Below, in pieces: positions 8,561-15,933 of a stretch of DNA of 30,846 nt (position 1 is the stretch's first letter; each line of letters opens with the position of its first letter). The notes beneath the pieces were generated by a model. It had not been told where the DNA came from. It was given only the letters and a program-made list of their open reading frames with translations, and did no database searches. A program made the translations under genes and the position numbers. Source of the DNA: JBBDRX01 sp040905245 (GTDB lineage Bacteria > Bacteroidota > Rhodothermia > Balneolales > Balneolaceae); contig JBBDRX010000077.1 in NCBI GenBank assembly GCA_040905245.1, positions 1-30,846 of the forward strand, given 5' to 3'.

Positions 8561-9481
8561 CTAATAAACCTCTACAAACAGACGACTGGAAGGCTTCAGT
8601 GTACGCTTCAGATCCCGGCCTTTCAGGCTGGAGAGATCTTCCGGGAGTTTCTTCTTTAGTTTAAAATACCCGTCATGATTCTGCCGGATCAACTCGCGGT
8701 AGATTCCCTCTTCCATACCCTGCAGTCCACAGATGTATAGGAGTGTATTGGGTTTGGCCAGAATAGGATTCAGCAGTTCGGCCTCGTCGACCAGCTTTGT
8801 CTGAACATAGTCTTTGCTCCCGTCGGACCGTCGGCCTTCTCTTGAGATGCTTTTCAGATAATGGAATCCGTCGTACTTTTCGTCCATCTGGTCGAAATAC
8901 TCTTCGTAGAGCAAATCGGTACGGTAAGGGCAGCCGAATATCAAAACGCAGTCATTCTCATAGGGCTCCTCAAAGAGCTCCTGAATCATACCACGGAACG
9001 GTGCGATTCCGGTTCCGGTAGCGAAAAAGACGTAATTGAAATCCCTGGCATTTTCCGGCAACAGAAACCGTTTCCCGCTGGGCCCGGTCAATAACACCTT
9101 GTCTCCCGACTTCAGATCGGCCAGATAGTTGGACGCGACTCCTATGTAAAGTTTTTCCTCAAACTCCTCGATCGTCCGTTTAACGGTGGTCGATATAAGG
9201 TGGCGTTCGCCCCCCTCTCCCCTTCCCGGCGAAGAGACAGAGTAGAGCCTCAGCTTGTGAGGCCGTCCCCGGGAATTTTCTCCGGGAGGAAGAACTCCGA
9301 CCGACTGGCCGACATGCACTCGCCCCTCCAGATCCGTTCCACTCACGTCGAACGTAACGTGCCGGACAAAGTTCGGGCTCGATTCACTGGTTACAATCCG
9401 GTTTTCGACCACAGTCGCTTCAACCGGATTTTTTTTTGTATAGATGTTCAGTTCAACCTGGGGAAGAATGATTTCGGACAT
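8561..9481 (-). CDS. Plant-type ferredoxin--NADP(+) reductase
   Basis: This FAD enzyme is expected to move electrons between NADP(H) and ferredoxin or flavodoxin. The 306 residues show the FAD motif RLYS (78-81), the second FAD motif GVASNYLADL (from about 114), GPSGKRFLLPE, and the pyridine-nucleotide motif ATGTGIAPFRG (about 154-164). ICGLQGMEEGI follows near 250. The protein ends in VEVY, so a C-terminal aromatic residue can stack on the flavin, as in plastid and cyanobacterial enzymes. GVCSN-type wording and VEVY ends are marks of the plant-type subfamily rather than the bacterial Fpr type. Relatives such as BoxA-type reductases are an alternative. It lies 90 bases after the ABC ATPase gene with a likely terminator between. 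No ferredoxin gene is in the window. Confidence 0.85.
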   Translation of the reverse strand: MSEIILPQVELNIYTKKNPVEATVVENRIVTSESSPNFVRHVTFDVSGTDLEGRVHVGQSVGVLPPGENSRGRPHKLRLYSVSSPGRGEGGERHLISTTVKRTIEEFEEKLYIGVASNYLADLKSGDKVLLTGPSGKRFLLPENARDFNYVFFATGTGIAPFRGMIQELFEEPYENDCVLIFGCPYRTDLLYEEYFDQMDEKYDGFHYLKSISREGRRSDGSKDYVQTKLVDEAELLNPILAKPNTLLYICGLQGMEEGIYRELIRQNHDGYFKLKKKLPEDLSSLKGRDLKRTLKPSSRLFVEVY

Positions 9482-9507
9482 ACAGTTCGTACCATATTCT
9501 ACAGTTT

Positions 9508-9531
9508 AAAAACCGGGTCAAAGATCCGGTT
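9508..9531 (-). terminator. Candidate intrinsic terminator of the ABC exporter unit
   Basis: Read on the minus strand, AACCGG and CCGGTT (9526-9531 and 9511-9516) form a 6-bp stem around a 9-base loop. It is followed directly by a TTTTT run (9512-9508). It lies about 40 bases past the ATPase stop and about 25 bases before the reductase start. The stem is short, so termination may be partial. Confidence 0.5.
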
Positions 9532-9571
9532 ATCCTAATAAAGTTACAAATCACAGATTGATCGGAACAAG

Positions 9572-10240
9572 TCACTGTTTCAGTTTCTCCGAATCGATTG
9601 GGAAACGAAGGACTGTATCGAAAAGAGCGTCGTCCATGGCCCCACCGTGGGTTGCCATCAACAGGGTTGTCCCGCCATCCACGGCTTTTCTGAAAAGACC
9701 CATCGCCTGATCCGTCGCCTCCCGATCCAGGCCTCGAAGTGGTTCGTCCAGAATCAGAAGTTCCGGACGGGTCACCAGTGCGGCAGCGATCTGGACCTTT
9801 TTCCGCATTCCGGTCGAATAGGTTCCGATCTCCTCTGATCTGGAATCGTCCAGTTGCAGTTGGTCCAACAGGCCGTGAATCTCACCCGGGGACTGTTCAT
9901 TCCAGCACTCCCGGGATCGGACGATCCACTCCAGAAGTTCAAGAGCAGACAGATAGTTCGGGAGGCTCTCGTCATCATGAACCAGGCCCACAGAACGCAG
10001 ATAGCGGGACGGATCGTCGTGAATATTCAGATCTCCCCAAAAAACCCTGCCACTGCTGGGAAATGAATTGAGAGAGAGCAACTTGAGAAATGTGGTTTTC
10101 CCCGAACCATTGGCTCCGATCAGGAGAACGGCCTCGCCCGGTTCAATGACCAGAGAGATCTCCCGGAACACTTCTTTCCCTGCGCGGTATCGTTTTGACA
10201 AATCCTCGATTCGCAATTGCATATTGTGATTATGCACCAT
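9572..10240 (-). CDS. ABC transporter ATP-binding protein (CcmA-like)
   Basis: This is the ATPase of an ABC exporter, 222 residues and a single nucleotide-binding domain. Walker A is GANGSGKTT (42-50), the signature loop is the variant STGMR (132-136), and Walker B is LLILDEP (151-157). RGLDR forms the D-loop and H188 the switch histidine. The Q-loop Gln is replaced (VHDDESL near 87-93), which is common in CcmA/drug-export ATPases. The reading frame overlaps the 3' end of the permease by 11 bases, so the two are surely translated together. An exact GGAGGTGA (10241-10248) abuts the ATG, so the GTG one codon later, or the Met at residue 7 (ATG at 10222), may be the true start. The substrate is unknown. 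Confidence 0.88.
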   Translation of the reverse strand: MVHNHNMQLRIEDLSKRYRAGKEVFREISLVIEPGEAVLLIGANGSGKTTFLKLLSLNSFPSSGRVFWGDLNIHDDPSRYLRSVGLVHDDESLPNYLSALELLEWIVRSRECWNEQSPGEIHGLLDQLQLDDSRSEEIGTYSTGMRKKVQIAAALVTRPELLILDEPLRGLDREATDQAMGLFRKAVDGGTTLLMATHGGAMDDALFDTVLRFPIDSEKLKQ

Positions 10241-11573
10241 TCACCTCCACTTGTCGTTCATGAATCCATCCTGTCACTACCGAGGCCAGAGCAGCAGACA
10301 CCAGGTAGACCAGGCCTACCTGTGCAATTTCCATCCAGCCAAACCGGGCAAACAACCACTTCATCACCACAAGCCCGGCCAACAGCGGCAGCAGCCACCG
10401 AACCTGAATCCAGAATCGGGCGGCCATCCAGTGTGCCGGGGAGTCCAGCAGACGAAGCCACCAGACGGGGACCAGATTTGAATCCGTCGTCAGAAGAAGC
10501 AGGCCCTGGTGAAGAATCGCAAAAAGCATCCAGAACAGGATCAAGGCTTCTCCATCCAGATTCCGGTACGCTAAAACCCAGAGGAACAGATGTCCACCTG
10601 CAATAAATCGCCCGGCCGGCAGTACACGATTCATCTGGGCCATAATCGCCCATCCGTGAACTCTCCAGCGTTTCGGAATCCACCAAATCTGATCTGCCTT
10701 CAACGGTTCCGGACCCGCCTTTCCCTGTTTCAGCTCTCCGAAAAACTCTCCAAAAAATGCATTGGTCTGGTAGAAGAGTCGATCCGCTTTGGGAACCAGC
10801 CGGGAGCATCGCTGCAGTCCGAAGAGGAAGAAGATCCCTCCCCACGCAAGCTCCCCCCACAATCCACCGAAAAGAGAAGAGAGGAGTGCCCCCGCTACAA
10901 CGCCCATCATTCCCACAATGGCAATCCATGCCGACGAGATGAGACTCGGAATGGATCCGGGATCGACTGGATATTTTGCCAGGGCGGCCAGTTTCATACT
11001 GACCGATCTGCCACGCTCACTCTCCTGCCATTGTTGCGACTCGCTTCCCGTATTCAGATACCGGGCCGCGGAGTAGAGATAGATGCCCCCGAGAAACAGA
11101 CCCCCTGAAACAAACAGCAGCAACCGTTCCGGAAGAGCTCCAGGCCCGGATGCCGGAAGTGCTGTCAGCAGAAGAACAACCAGAGCGATGACGACAAGTA
11201 GCCGGTGACGGTAGAGATAGCGCTTCATGAGAACCGCAGGTGGTAGATTGCCGAGCTGACAAATCCGCCGGGCCGGATCCGGAAAACTGATGTACGGGAG
11301 AATAAAAGCGACAAGCCCGCTCCAGGCAAACAGCAAATAGCGAACCCGGATTCGATTCTCCTCGACCTGTCCCTCCCCGTTCCAGACTAACCAGGAAGCG
11401 ATGAGCAGAACCGGAACATAGAGGAGGAGAAGCCGCAAGATCTTGGCTCTTGCGGAGATACGACTGCCTGGTATGTTCATGGTTTCCGAATCCTCATCCT
11501 CAATTTCGTGAATCTGAAGATAGAGAAGTGGTTTGCCCGGGTCAACGAGAAACCGTACGACTCCGGCCTTCAT
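10230..11573 (-). CDS. ABC exporter membrane subunit of unrecognised family
   Basis: The 447 residues contain about ten hydrophobic helices, near 45-62, 79-100, 125-145, 150-172, 207-235, 238-255, 325-345, 350-368, 395-412 and 420-440. A soluble stretch lies at about 255-315 (ending LKADQIWWIPKRWRVHG). I do not recognise the family. The role as permease is inferred from the 11-base overlap with an ABC ATPase. The first ATG has AGAGGG three bases upstream and gives a polar 40-residue N-terminal extension (VDPGKPLLYLQIHEIEDEDS). An alternative ATG at 11480 would start just before the first helix. The gene is divergent from lexA across only 82 bases, so their promoters overlap. A CcmB/NatB or ABC-2-like exporter is possible, but no motif fixes it. 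Confidence 0.65.
   Translation of the reverse strand: MKAGVVRFLVDPGKPLLYLQIHEIEDEDSETMNIPGSRISARAKILRLLLLYVPVLLIASWLVWNGEGQVEENRIRVRYLLFAWSGLVAFILPYISFPDPARRICQLGNLPPAVLMKRYLYRHRLLVVIALVVLLLTALPASGPGALPERLLLFVSGGLFLGGIYLYSAARYLNTGSESQQWQESERGRSVSMKLAALAKYPVDPGSIPSLISSAWIAIVGMMGVVAGALLSSLFGGLWGELAWGGIFFLFGLQRCSRLVPKADRLFYQTNAFFGEFFGELKQGKAGPEPLKADQIWWIPKRWRVHGWAIMAQMNRVLPAGRFIAGGHLFLWVLAYRNLDGEALILFWMLFAILHQGLLLLTTDSNLVPVWWLRLLDSPAHWMAARFWIQVRWLLPLLAGLVVMKWLFARFGWMEIAQVGLVYLVSAALASVVTGWIHERQVEVNGA
10241..10248 (-). promoter_or_regulatory. Strong Shine-Dalgarno inside the permease 3' end, for the ATPase
   Basis: On the minus strand the bases read GGAGGTGA, an 8-base match to the anti-Shine-Dalgarno. 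They overlap the last codons of the permease gene and sit directly before the ATPase ATG at 10240. The tight spacing (3 bases from GGAGG to ATG, 6 to the next codon GTG) is why the exact ATPase start is uncertain. Confidence 0.65.
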
Positions 11574-11613
11574 ATCCCTCTAATATTCTTCTCTTGTCTT
11601 TGAACTGGATTCT

Positions 11614-11640
11614 TGTTTAATTACACATATATTACACATT
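11614..11640. promoter_or_regulatory. Direct repeat / dyad in the lexA-ABC exporter divergent promoter
   Basis: A 9-base direct repeat ATTACACAT occurs at 11620-11628 and 11631-11639, spaced 11 bases, about one helical turn. Partly overlapping it, TGT-TTAATT-ACA (11614-11625) forms a gapped dyad. The whole lies 16-42 bases upstream of lexA in an 82-base region shared with the divergent exporter. This is where an autoregulatory LexA operator would be expected, but neither element matches the well-known E. coli or Gram-positive LexA boxes, so the assignment is speculative. Confidence 0.35.
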
Positions 11641-11655
11641 AACCGAGGGGAGTCC

Positions 11656-12318
11656 ATGGATCATGCACAACTGACCCGAAAGCAGAAGGAGTTCTTCGAT
11701 TACATACTCGAGTACCGGAACGAACATGATGTCTGGCCAACCTACCGGGAAATTGCCGACAAATTTCAGTATCGGTCTCCGAACAGCGTCACACAAAATA
11801 TACAGGCCCTTCTCAAGAAGGAGTACCTGGTCAAAACCGATGAAGACGAATATGACCTCCATCCCAGGGTACGCCATATGGTGGACGAGGATGAAGGGCC
11901 CGGCATCCCGGTCCGCGGGCTGATCGCGGCGGGATATCTGCAGGAAGCGGTCGAGACCAATCTCGGAAAAATTACCCTCGAGACTGTTTTTCCAAATCTG
12001 GATCGGGTTTTTGCGTTACGAGTTTCGGGGATGAGTATGAAAGATGCAGGGATTTTCGACGGAGACTTTGTCCTTCTGATGGACACGGATGTAAATGAAG
12101 GAGATATCGGGGCGGTACTCTATAATGGCGAGACCAGCCTTAAACGTATCTACAAGGACGAAAATGGATTGCGCCTGGAACCTGCAAATGACGAATACGA
12201 GACCATCTTTATTGAACCGGAAATCTTTGAAGAAGTGCGGGTGATCGGCAAATATGTTGGTCATGTGAATCGAAACGGCATTCACACGGCAGCCCATCAG
12301 AAAAAGACCGTTGCCTAA
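11656..12318 (+). CDS. lexA: LexA repressor (SOS regulator, self-cleaving S24 peptidase)
   Basis: LexA represses DNA-damage genes until RecA filaments trigger its self-cleavage. The 220 residues have an N-terminal winged-helix domain (about 4-60, LTRKQKEFFDYI...WPTYREIADKF...SPNSVTQNIQALLKK). The Ala-Gly cleavage site is at A92-G93 (LIAAGYLQ). The peptidase domain has catalytic S127 in RVSGMSMKD and K163 in SLKRIY. All residues needed for autocleavage are present. The length is slightly above the usual 200-210. GAGGGGAG (11645-11652) gives a good ribosome site before the ATG. It is divergent from the ABC exporter and shares its promoter region, so that exporter may be part of the SOS response. 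An UmuD or prophage repressor is unlikely given the LexA-type wHTH. Confidence 0.93.
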   Translation: MDHAQLTRKQKEFFDYILEYRNEHDVWPTYREIADKFQYRSPNSVTQNIQALLKKEYLVKTDEDEYDLHPRVRHMVDEDEGPGIPVRGLIAAGYLQEAVETNLGKITLETVFPNLDRVFALRVSGMSMKDAGIFDGDFVLLMDTDVNEGDIGAVLYNGETSLKRIYKDENGLRLEPANDEYETIFIEPEIFEEVRVIGKYVGHVNRNGIHTAAHQKKTVA

Positions 12319-12533
12319 CCCTGAGCCGGTCGGTCCAGTTTTTCCCGAATCGTCTCCAACCGGCCGTTCCCGCCCTTGCGCATCTCCTGAAGCTGTGAGT
12401 CTCGAATCCAGGAACGGCCTCCGTCGTGCTGAAGGCGCTTTCTGTTTTTGAATGCAAATGCTTTTTTGTGAAGATCCGGAAGTTGCTTCATGAGTATTCT
12501 GCTTGGTTTACGATCATTTTGAAAATACACCAT
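12315..12533 (-). CDS. Possible small basic protein, 72 aa, tail to tail with lexA
   Basis: A minus-strand frame runs from ATG 12533 to TAG 12315, the stop overlapping the lexA stop by two bases. The product is very basic and polar (DRKPSRILMKQLPDLHKK, GGRSWIRDSQLQEMRKGG), with no signal peptide or membrane helix. I recognise no family. Support is modest: the frame fills most of an otherwise empty 317-base gap, its end abuts lexA exactly, and codon choice from the Met at residue 15 onward looks like that of the neighbours. Against it, there is no ribosome site before either Met, and 72 codons can stay open by chance. A nucleic-acid-binding role would suit the charge, but that is a guess. Confidence 0.38.
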   Translation of the reverse strand: MVYFQNDRKPSRILMKQLPDLHKKAFAFKNRKRLQHDGGRSWIRDSQLQEMRKGGNGRLETIREKLDRPAQG

Positions 12534-12585
12534 GTGATTGATAAAATCAGCTCGGCACAGACTTTCTTTTCGCTTTTTGATACCG

Positions 12586-12593
12586 TATATTTG
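12586..12593 (+). promoter_or_regulatory. Candidate -7 box (TATATTTG) for rplU-rpmA
   Basis: TATATTTG is an exact match to the Bacteroidota TAnnTTTG -7 consensus. It ends 42 bases before the rplU ATG, a spacing like that of the pdhA promoter candidate. No good TTG lies at -33. The rest of the lexA-rplU gap outside the small minus-strand frame is AT-rich and shows nothing else. Confidence 0.5.
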
Positions 12594-12635
12594 AATTCTT
12601 TCCAAGAAATTAAAAATTAACCAATCGGACGTAAT

Positions 12636-12944
12636 ATGTACGCTGTTGTTGAAATTGGCGGGCATCAATACAAAGTGAGCGAAGATGACAAAATCTTTGT
12701 AAACAGCCTGAAAAGTGATGACGAGACAATCACCATTGACCGTGTGCTCCTCATCAGGGACGATAAAGGAACGGTTACAATCGGAAAACCGGTCATTGAC
12801 GGCGCAAAAGTTGAAGCCAAAATCGTCGACCACCTGAAAGGAGACAAGGTAATGGTATTCAAGAAAAAGCGCAGAAAAGGCTATCGTGTCAAGCGAGGCC
12901 ACCGTCAACAGTTGACACAGTTGCAGATTACATCCATTTCCTAA
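12636..12944 (+). CDS. rplU: 50S ribosomal protein L21
   Basis: This is a structural protein of the large ribosomal subunit that binds 23S rRNA. The 102 residues match the usual length and the full family pattern: MYAVVEIGGHQYKVSEDDKI at the start, then IDRVLLI, the block VGKP-like TIGKPVIDGAKVEAKI, and the basic tail KKRRKGYRVKRGHRQQLTQL. It is first of the rplU-rpmA pair, 29 bases before rpmA, as in most bacteria. No Shine-Dalgarno precedes the ATG (AATCGGACGTAAT), which is common in this phylum. Confidence 0.97.
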   Translation: MYAVVEIGGHQYKVSEDDKIFVNSLKSDDETITIDRVLLIRDDKGTVTIGKPVIDGAKVEAKIVDHLKGDKVMVFKKKRRKGYRVKRGHRQQLTQLQITSIS

Positions 12945-12973
12945 CGACTTGAACGGATAACCAGGAGACGATC

Positions 12974-13225
12974 ATGGCACACAAGAAAGGACAGGGATCC
13001 ACAAGAAACGGCCGCGATTCTGAATCGAAACGGCTGGGCGTTAAAAAGTATGGCGGGCAGCAGGTTCGCGCCGGCAATATCATTATTCGTCAGCGGGGAA
13101 CCAAATTCCACCCTGGCGAGAATGTTGGCCGCGGTGGAGACGATACACTTTTTGCCACCAGTGACGGAACGGTTACATTCCGAAACAGCCGTGGACGAAA
13201 ATTTGTTTCTGTAAATCCCGTATAG
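12974..13225 (+). CDS. rpmA: 50S ribosomal protein L27
   Basis: This large-subunit protein has an N-terminal tail that reaches the peptidyl-transferase centre. The 83 residues start MAHKKGQGSTRNGRDS and continue with the canonical SKRLGVKKYGGQQV, GNIIIRQRGTKFHPG and NVGRGGDDTLFA blocks. The start is the processed-free type (no extra N-terminal cleavage peptide as in Firmicutes). CAGGAGACG gives a fair ribosome site 8-10 bases ahead. A clear terminator follows 27 bases after the stop, closing the two-gene unit. Confidence 0.97.
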   Translation: MAHKKGQGSTRNGRDSESKRLGVKKYGGQQVRAGNIIIRQRGTKFHPGENVGRGGDDTLFATSDGTVTFRNSRGRKFVSVNPV

Positions 13226-13251
13226 GCTCCCTGATTTTGTAAACCGATTTC

Positions 13252-13288
13252 AAGCTCCACTCCTCTTCCGGGGTGGAGCTTTTGTTTT
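13252..13288 (+). terminator. Intrinsic terminator after rplU-rpmA
   Basis: AAGCTCCAC (13252-13260) pairs perfectly with GTGGAGCTT (13273-13281). A C-G pair and a G-U pair extend the stem inward, leaving an 8-base loop. TTTTGTTTT follows at once. This is the strongest terminator in the window. Confidence 0.9.
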
Positions 13289-13320
13289 ATACAGATGACA
13301 GTCTGTTTTCTCTCCGCCTC

Positions 13321-13348
13321 TTGCAAATTCCCGGAGATCCTCTATACA
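13321..13348 (+). promoter_or_regulatory. Weak candidate promoter for the M23 peptidase
   Basis: TTGCAA (13321-13326) and TATACA (13343-13348) are separated by 16 bases, a sigma-70-like arrangement 87 bases before the peptidase start and after the rpmA terminator. It does not match the TAnnTTTG form. The call is weak. Confidence 0.3.
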
Positions 13349-13434
13349 TTCCGATTCAACTCGAATTCGTTCTGGTTCAGCCCGAATCCATTTCCGGCCG
13401 ACCGGTTCGTACCAACAGAGAGGCAATCTGAACC

Positions 13435-15354
13435 ATGACCTCAGGTAACCGTTTTCTGACGATCTTTCTGCTTCTGCTCGGATCTGTTCCAGCCTGGAAA
13501 AGTGTCGGGGCACAGGACCTCTCCTTCCTTTCCGACACCACCCGGTACATCTGGCCGACAGATGCAAGCCCCTATGCCTCTTCGACCTTTGGCGAAACAC
13601 GCAGCGCCCATTTCCATGCGGGCCTCGATATACGAACCTGGGGCAGAGAGGGCTATGCTGTCTATGCCACCCGTGACGGAATCGTCCACCGGCTTGGCAT
13701 CAGTCACAACGGATACGGTAAAGTAATCTATCTGAAGCACCCTGACGGCTCCTACTCCCTGTACGCACACCTGAACCGGTTTGAACCGTCTCTGATGGCT
13801 GTCGCTGATTCTATCCGATTGCAGGATTATCGATTCGAGCTGGACGAACAGATCGAGGACCTTGACCTGCAGGTACGTCAGGGAGACCTGATTGGATACA
13901 CCGGATCGACCGGCATTGGGCCGCCACACCTTCATTTTGAACTTCGGACACCGAACCATGAACCCTTCAATCCGCTCCTGACAAACCTTACGATCGACGA
14001 TACGGTCCCTCCCGTTTTCAAGGGCCTTGGAGTAGAGCATCTGGATCCAAAGGGCTACCACGTCACCCGGCTGGAGAGCCATCTGCCTCAATCGGCCGGG
14101 GAGATTACAGATTTTGGCACCATAGAGACAAATGGGCCTGTCGGACTCTCCGTGAATGTACACGACCGGGCCAACCGAACTCCGAATGTCTATGCAGTCT
14201 ACCGGCTTGCCCTGGTTCAGGAGCAGGATACCCTGTTCAGCTCACAAATCGATGCCTACTCCTATCAGGATGCCAGCCAGCTTTTCATCGATCGGGTCTA
14301 CCCGTTCCTCAAAGAGAAGAGACAGGGATATCAGCGTCTCTATCGGGTCAATGGCAACAGGCTTCCATTCTATCGAACCGGAAACACAAGAGGTGTAGTC
14401 GATCTACCAGAGGGTACCCATACACTCCGGATTATCGCAGAGGATTTCTTTCAAAACCGAACAGAAGCGACTGTGAAACTGCGTGTCGTAAACCGGGAGC
14501 AGAAACCTCAACCTGTCGTACACTCCATTCCCGCATACCGTAACGATGTGGATCTGACCGGCCAGCCGGGACACCGTATTCAGACTCACGAAGTTCCACT
14601 CTTTACTTTTCACAGCCGATCTCCCCGAATGGCCAACGAGTATCGGGCCGGGCCCTCAGCAGAGTCTGCAGAGGCAGAACCCATGCTCTACTACTCCGGG
14701 AAAAAACCGGTAGAACAATCGGCAAGGAAGAAGCTGATTCCCGGCCGCCGACAGTTTCTCCACCTGCCGGACCAGTCGATTTGGGTGGAGTTTCCGGAAT
14801 CGGCTCTGTTCGATACGCTTTACGCCGAGTTGACCGTGAGCCGGTCAGACTCTCTGCCGGTCATCCGGTTTTCTCCTGACCATACTCCGCTGAAAAGCCG
14901 GGTAGAGATCAACATGATTCTGGACGAAAAACTGACAAATGGAGAACCAGTCGGCCTGTTCGGGGTTGAACCGGTCCGGGCCGGAGTACAGTTTCTTGGT
15001 TCTGGAAACCCGGGAGAAGTGATTCGGGCCAACATTCGCAGTTTTATGGAAATCCAGCTGAAGACCGACAATACCCGGCCCGTGCTCGGGCGGCCGAGAG
15101 TCCACTATAATTTTGGAGGCCATCCGGTGGTCTCTCTTTTTGCAAGAGACGACCTCTCCGGAATCGATCCCGCACGATCAGCGATTCGTGTCAATGGGGA
15201 GCGGGGGATCACCGAATATGACCCGGACAGAAACCGGATCATTTTCTATCATCCTTCCTTTCAGCCACGTCCGGCCAACGAAGTCATTGTAGAGGTAACT
15301 GATCGAATGGGAAACCGGGTCGAGCGAACGTTCTCTGGGATTCCGGGCCCGTAA
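13435..15354 (+). CDS. Secreted M23 family (LytM-type) peptidoglycan endopeptidase with large C-terminal region
   Basis: This is a 639-residue exported protein. A signal peptide (about 1-26, FLTIFLLLLGSVPAWKSVGA-Q) is followed by an M23 domain (about 40-185). The zinc and catalytic residues are all present: H61 and D65 in HAGLD, H112 in LYAHLNRF, H165 and H167 in PPHLHFEL. So it should be an active metallopeptidase cutting peptide cross-links or a regulator of cell-wall remodelling. The rest (about 190-639) has no motif I recognise. It looks beta-rich, with Ig-like phrases such as HTLRIIAEDFFQNRTEATVKLRVV and FARDDLSGIDPARSAIRVNG. These suggest two or more sandwich domains around a central polar segment. 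The gene is alone between the rpmA terminator and convergent ridA. The ATG at 13435 gives a normal signal peptide. Confidence 0.9.
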   Translation: MTSGNRFLTIFLLLLGSVPAWKSVGAQDLSFLSDTTRYIWPTDASPYASSTFGETRSAHFHAGLDIRTWGREGYAVYATRDGIVHRLGISHNGYGKVIYLKHPDGSYSLYAHLNRFEPSLMAVADSIRLQDYRFELDEQIEDLDLQVRQGDLIGYTGSTGIGPPHLHFELRTPNHEPFNPLLTNLTIDDTVPPVFKGLGVEHLDPKGYHVTRLESHLPQSAGEITDFGTIETNGPVGLSVNVHDRANRTPNVYAVYRLALVQEQDTLFSSQIDAYSYQDASQLFIDRVYPFLKEKRQGYQRLYRVNGNRLPFYRTGNTRGVVDLPEGTHTLRIIAEDFFQNRTEATVKLRVVNREQKPQPVVHSIPAYRNDVDLTGQPGHRIQTHEVPLFTFHSRSPRMANEYRAGPSAESAEAEPMLYYSGKKPVEQSARKKLIPGRRQFLHLPDQSIWVEFPESALFDTLYAELTVSRSDSLPVIRFSPDHTPLKSRVEINMILDEKLTNGEPVGLFGVEPVRAGVQFLGSGNPGEVIRANIRSFMEIQLKTDNTRPVLGRPRVHYNFGGHPVVSLFARDDLSGIDPARSAIRVNGERGITEYDPDRNRIIFYHPSFQPRPANEVIVEVTDRMGNRVERTFSGIPGP

Positions 15355-15399
15355 CCTCTGCCGGTCTGCAAACGCTGGTTCATCGGCCAACAGACAGGT

Positions 15400-15789
15400 T
15401 CAACCCTCTGGACAGAAGGCAATACAACTGATCTCCACATTTGCAGCCTTCGGAAGCGTTTTGACTGCAACGGTTTCCCGCGCCGGCGGATGCTGCGGAA
15501 AATACTCTCCATAAATCCGGTTAACAGCTTCGAAAGAGGACATATCGGCAAGATAAATCGTACACTTGACAACGTCGTTAAAACTGCTTCCCGCTGCCTG
15601 AAGTATCGATTTCAGATTTTCAAGAACCTGTTCGGTTTCTTTTTCAATGCTGGATGATTGTAGTCCCGAAGTCCCCGGCTTCAAAGCAATCTGTCCGGAA
15701 CAGTAGACCATATTATTCAGAATGACCGCCTGGCTGTAGGGGCCAATCGCCGGGGGAGCATGCTCTGTATGAATGATCTTCTTTTCCAT
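15400..15789 (-). CDS. ridA: RidA family enamine/imine deaminase
   Basis: This enzyme hydrolyses reactive 2-aminoacrylate and related imines released by PLP enzymes. The 129 residues are the normal length. The family pattern is complete: IGPYSQAVILNNMVYCSGQ near the N-terminus, ETEQVLENLKSIL, and PPARETVAV, where R104 is the substrate-carboxylate arginine. EISCIAFCPEG at the C-terminus contains E119. It faces the M23 gene tail to tail with 45 bases between, and nothing suggests a shared unit. A PLP trans-sulfuration gene lies 3 kb away on the other strand, but a link is only thematic. The 215 bases upstream (15790-16004) are AT-rich and hold a likely promoter for the TPR gene. Confidence 0.93.
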   Translation of the reverse strand: MEKKIIHTEHAPPAIGPYSQAVILNNMVYCSGQIALKPGTSGLQSSSIEKETEQVLENLKSILQAAGSSFNDVVKCTIYLADMSSFEAVNRIYGEYFPQHPPARETVAVKTLPKAANVEISCIAFCPEG

Positions 15790-15933
15790 ATAACCCTTCT
15801 ATTATGTTTTTTTGGTATTTCGTTTTTGTCAATTTGCTGGCAACATTTTACACACAAATCGGTTAGTAATAAACAGAAGCCTCATTCGTCGCCTGGCCAA
15901 CCGAAAGCAACACCTGTTTCGAGTGGAGTTGTA

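Noticed and set aside
12426..12620. A 64-codon plus-strand frame between lexA and rplU.
   Set aside because: It is low in coding character and opposes the more convincing minus-strand frame. It also covers the rplU -7 box.
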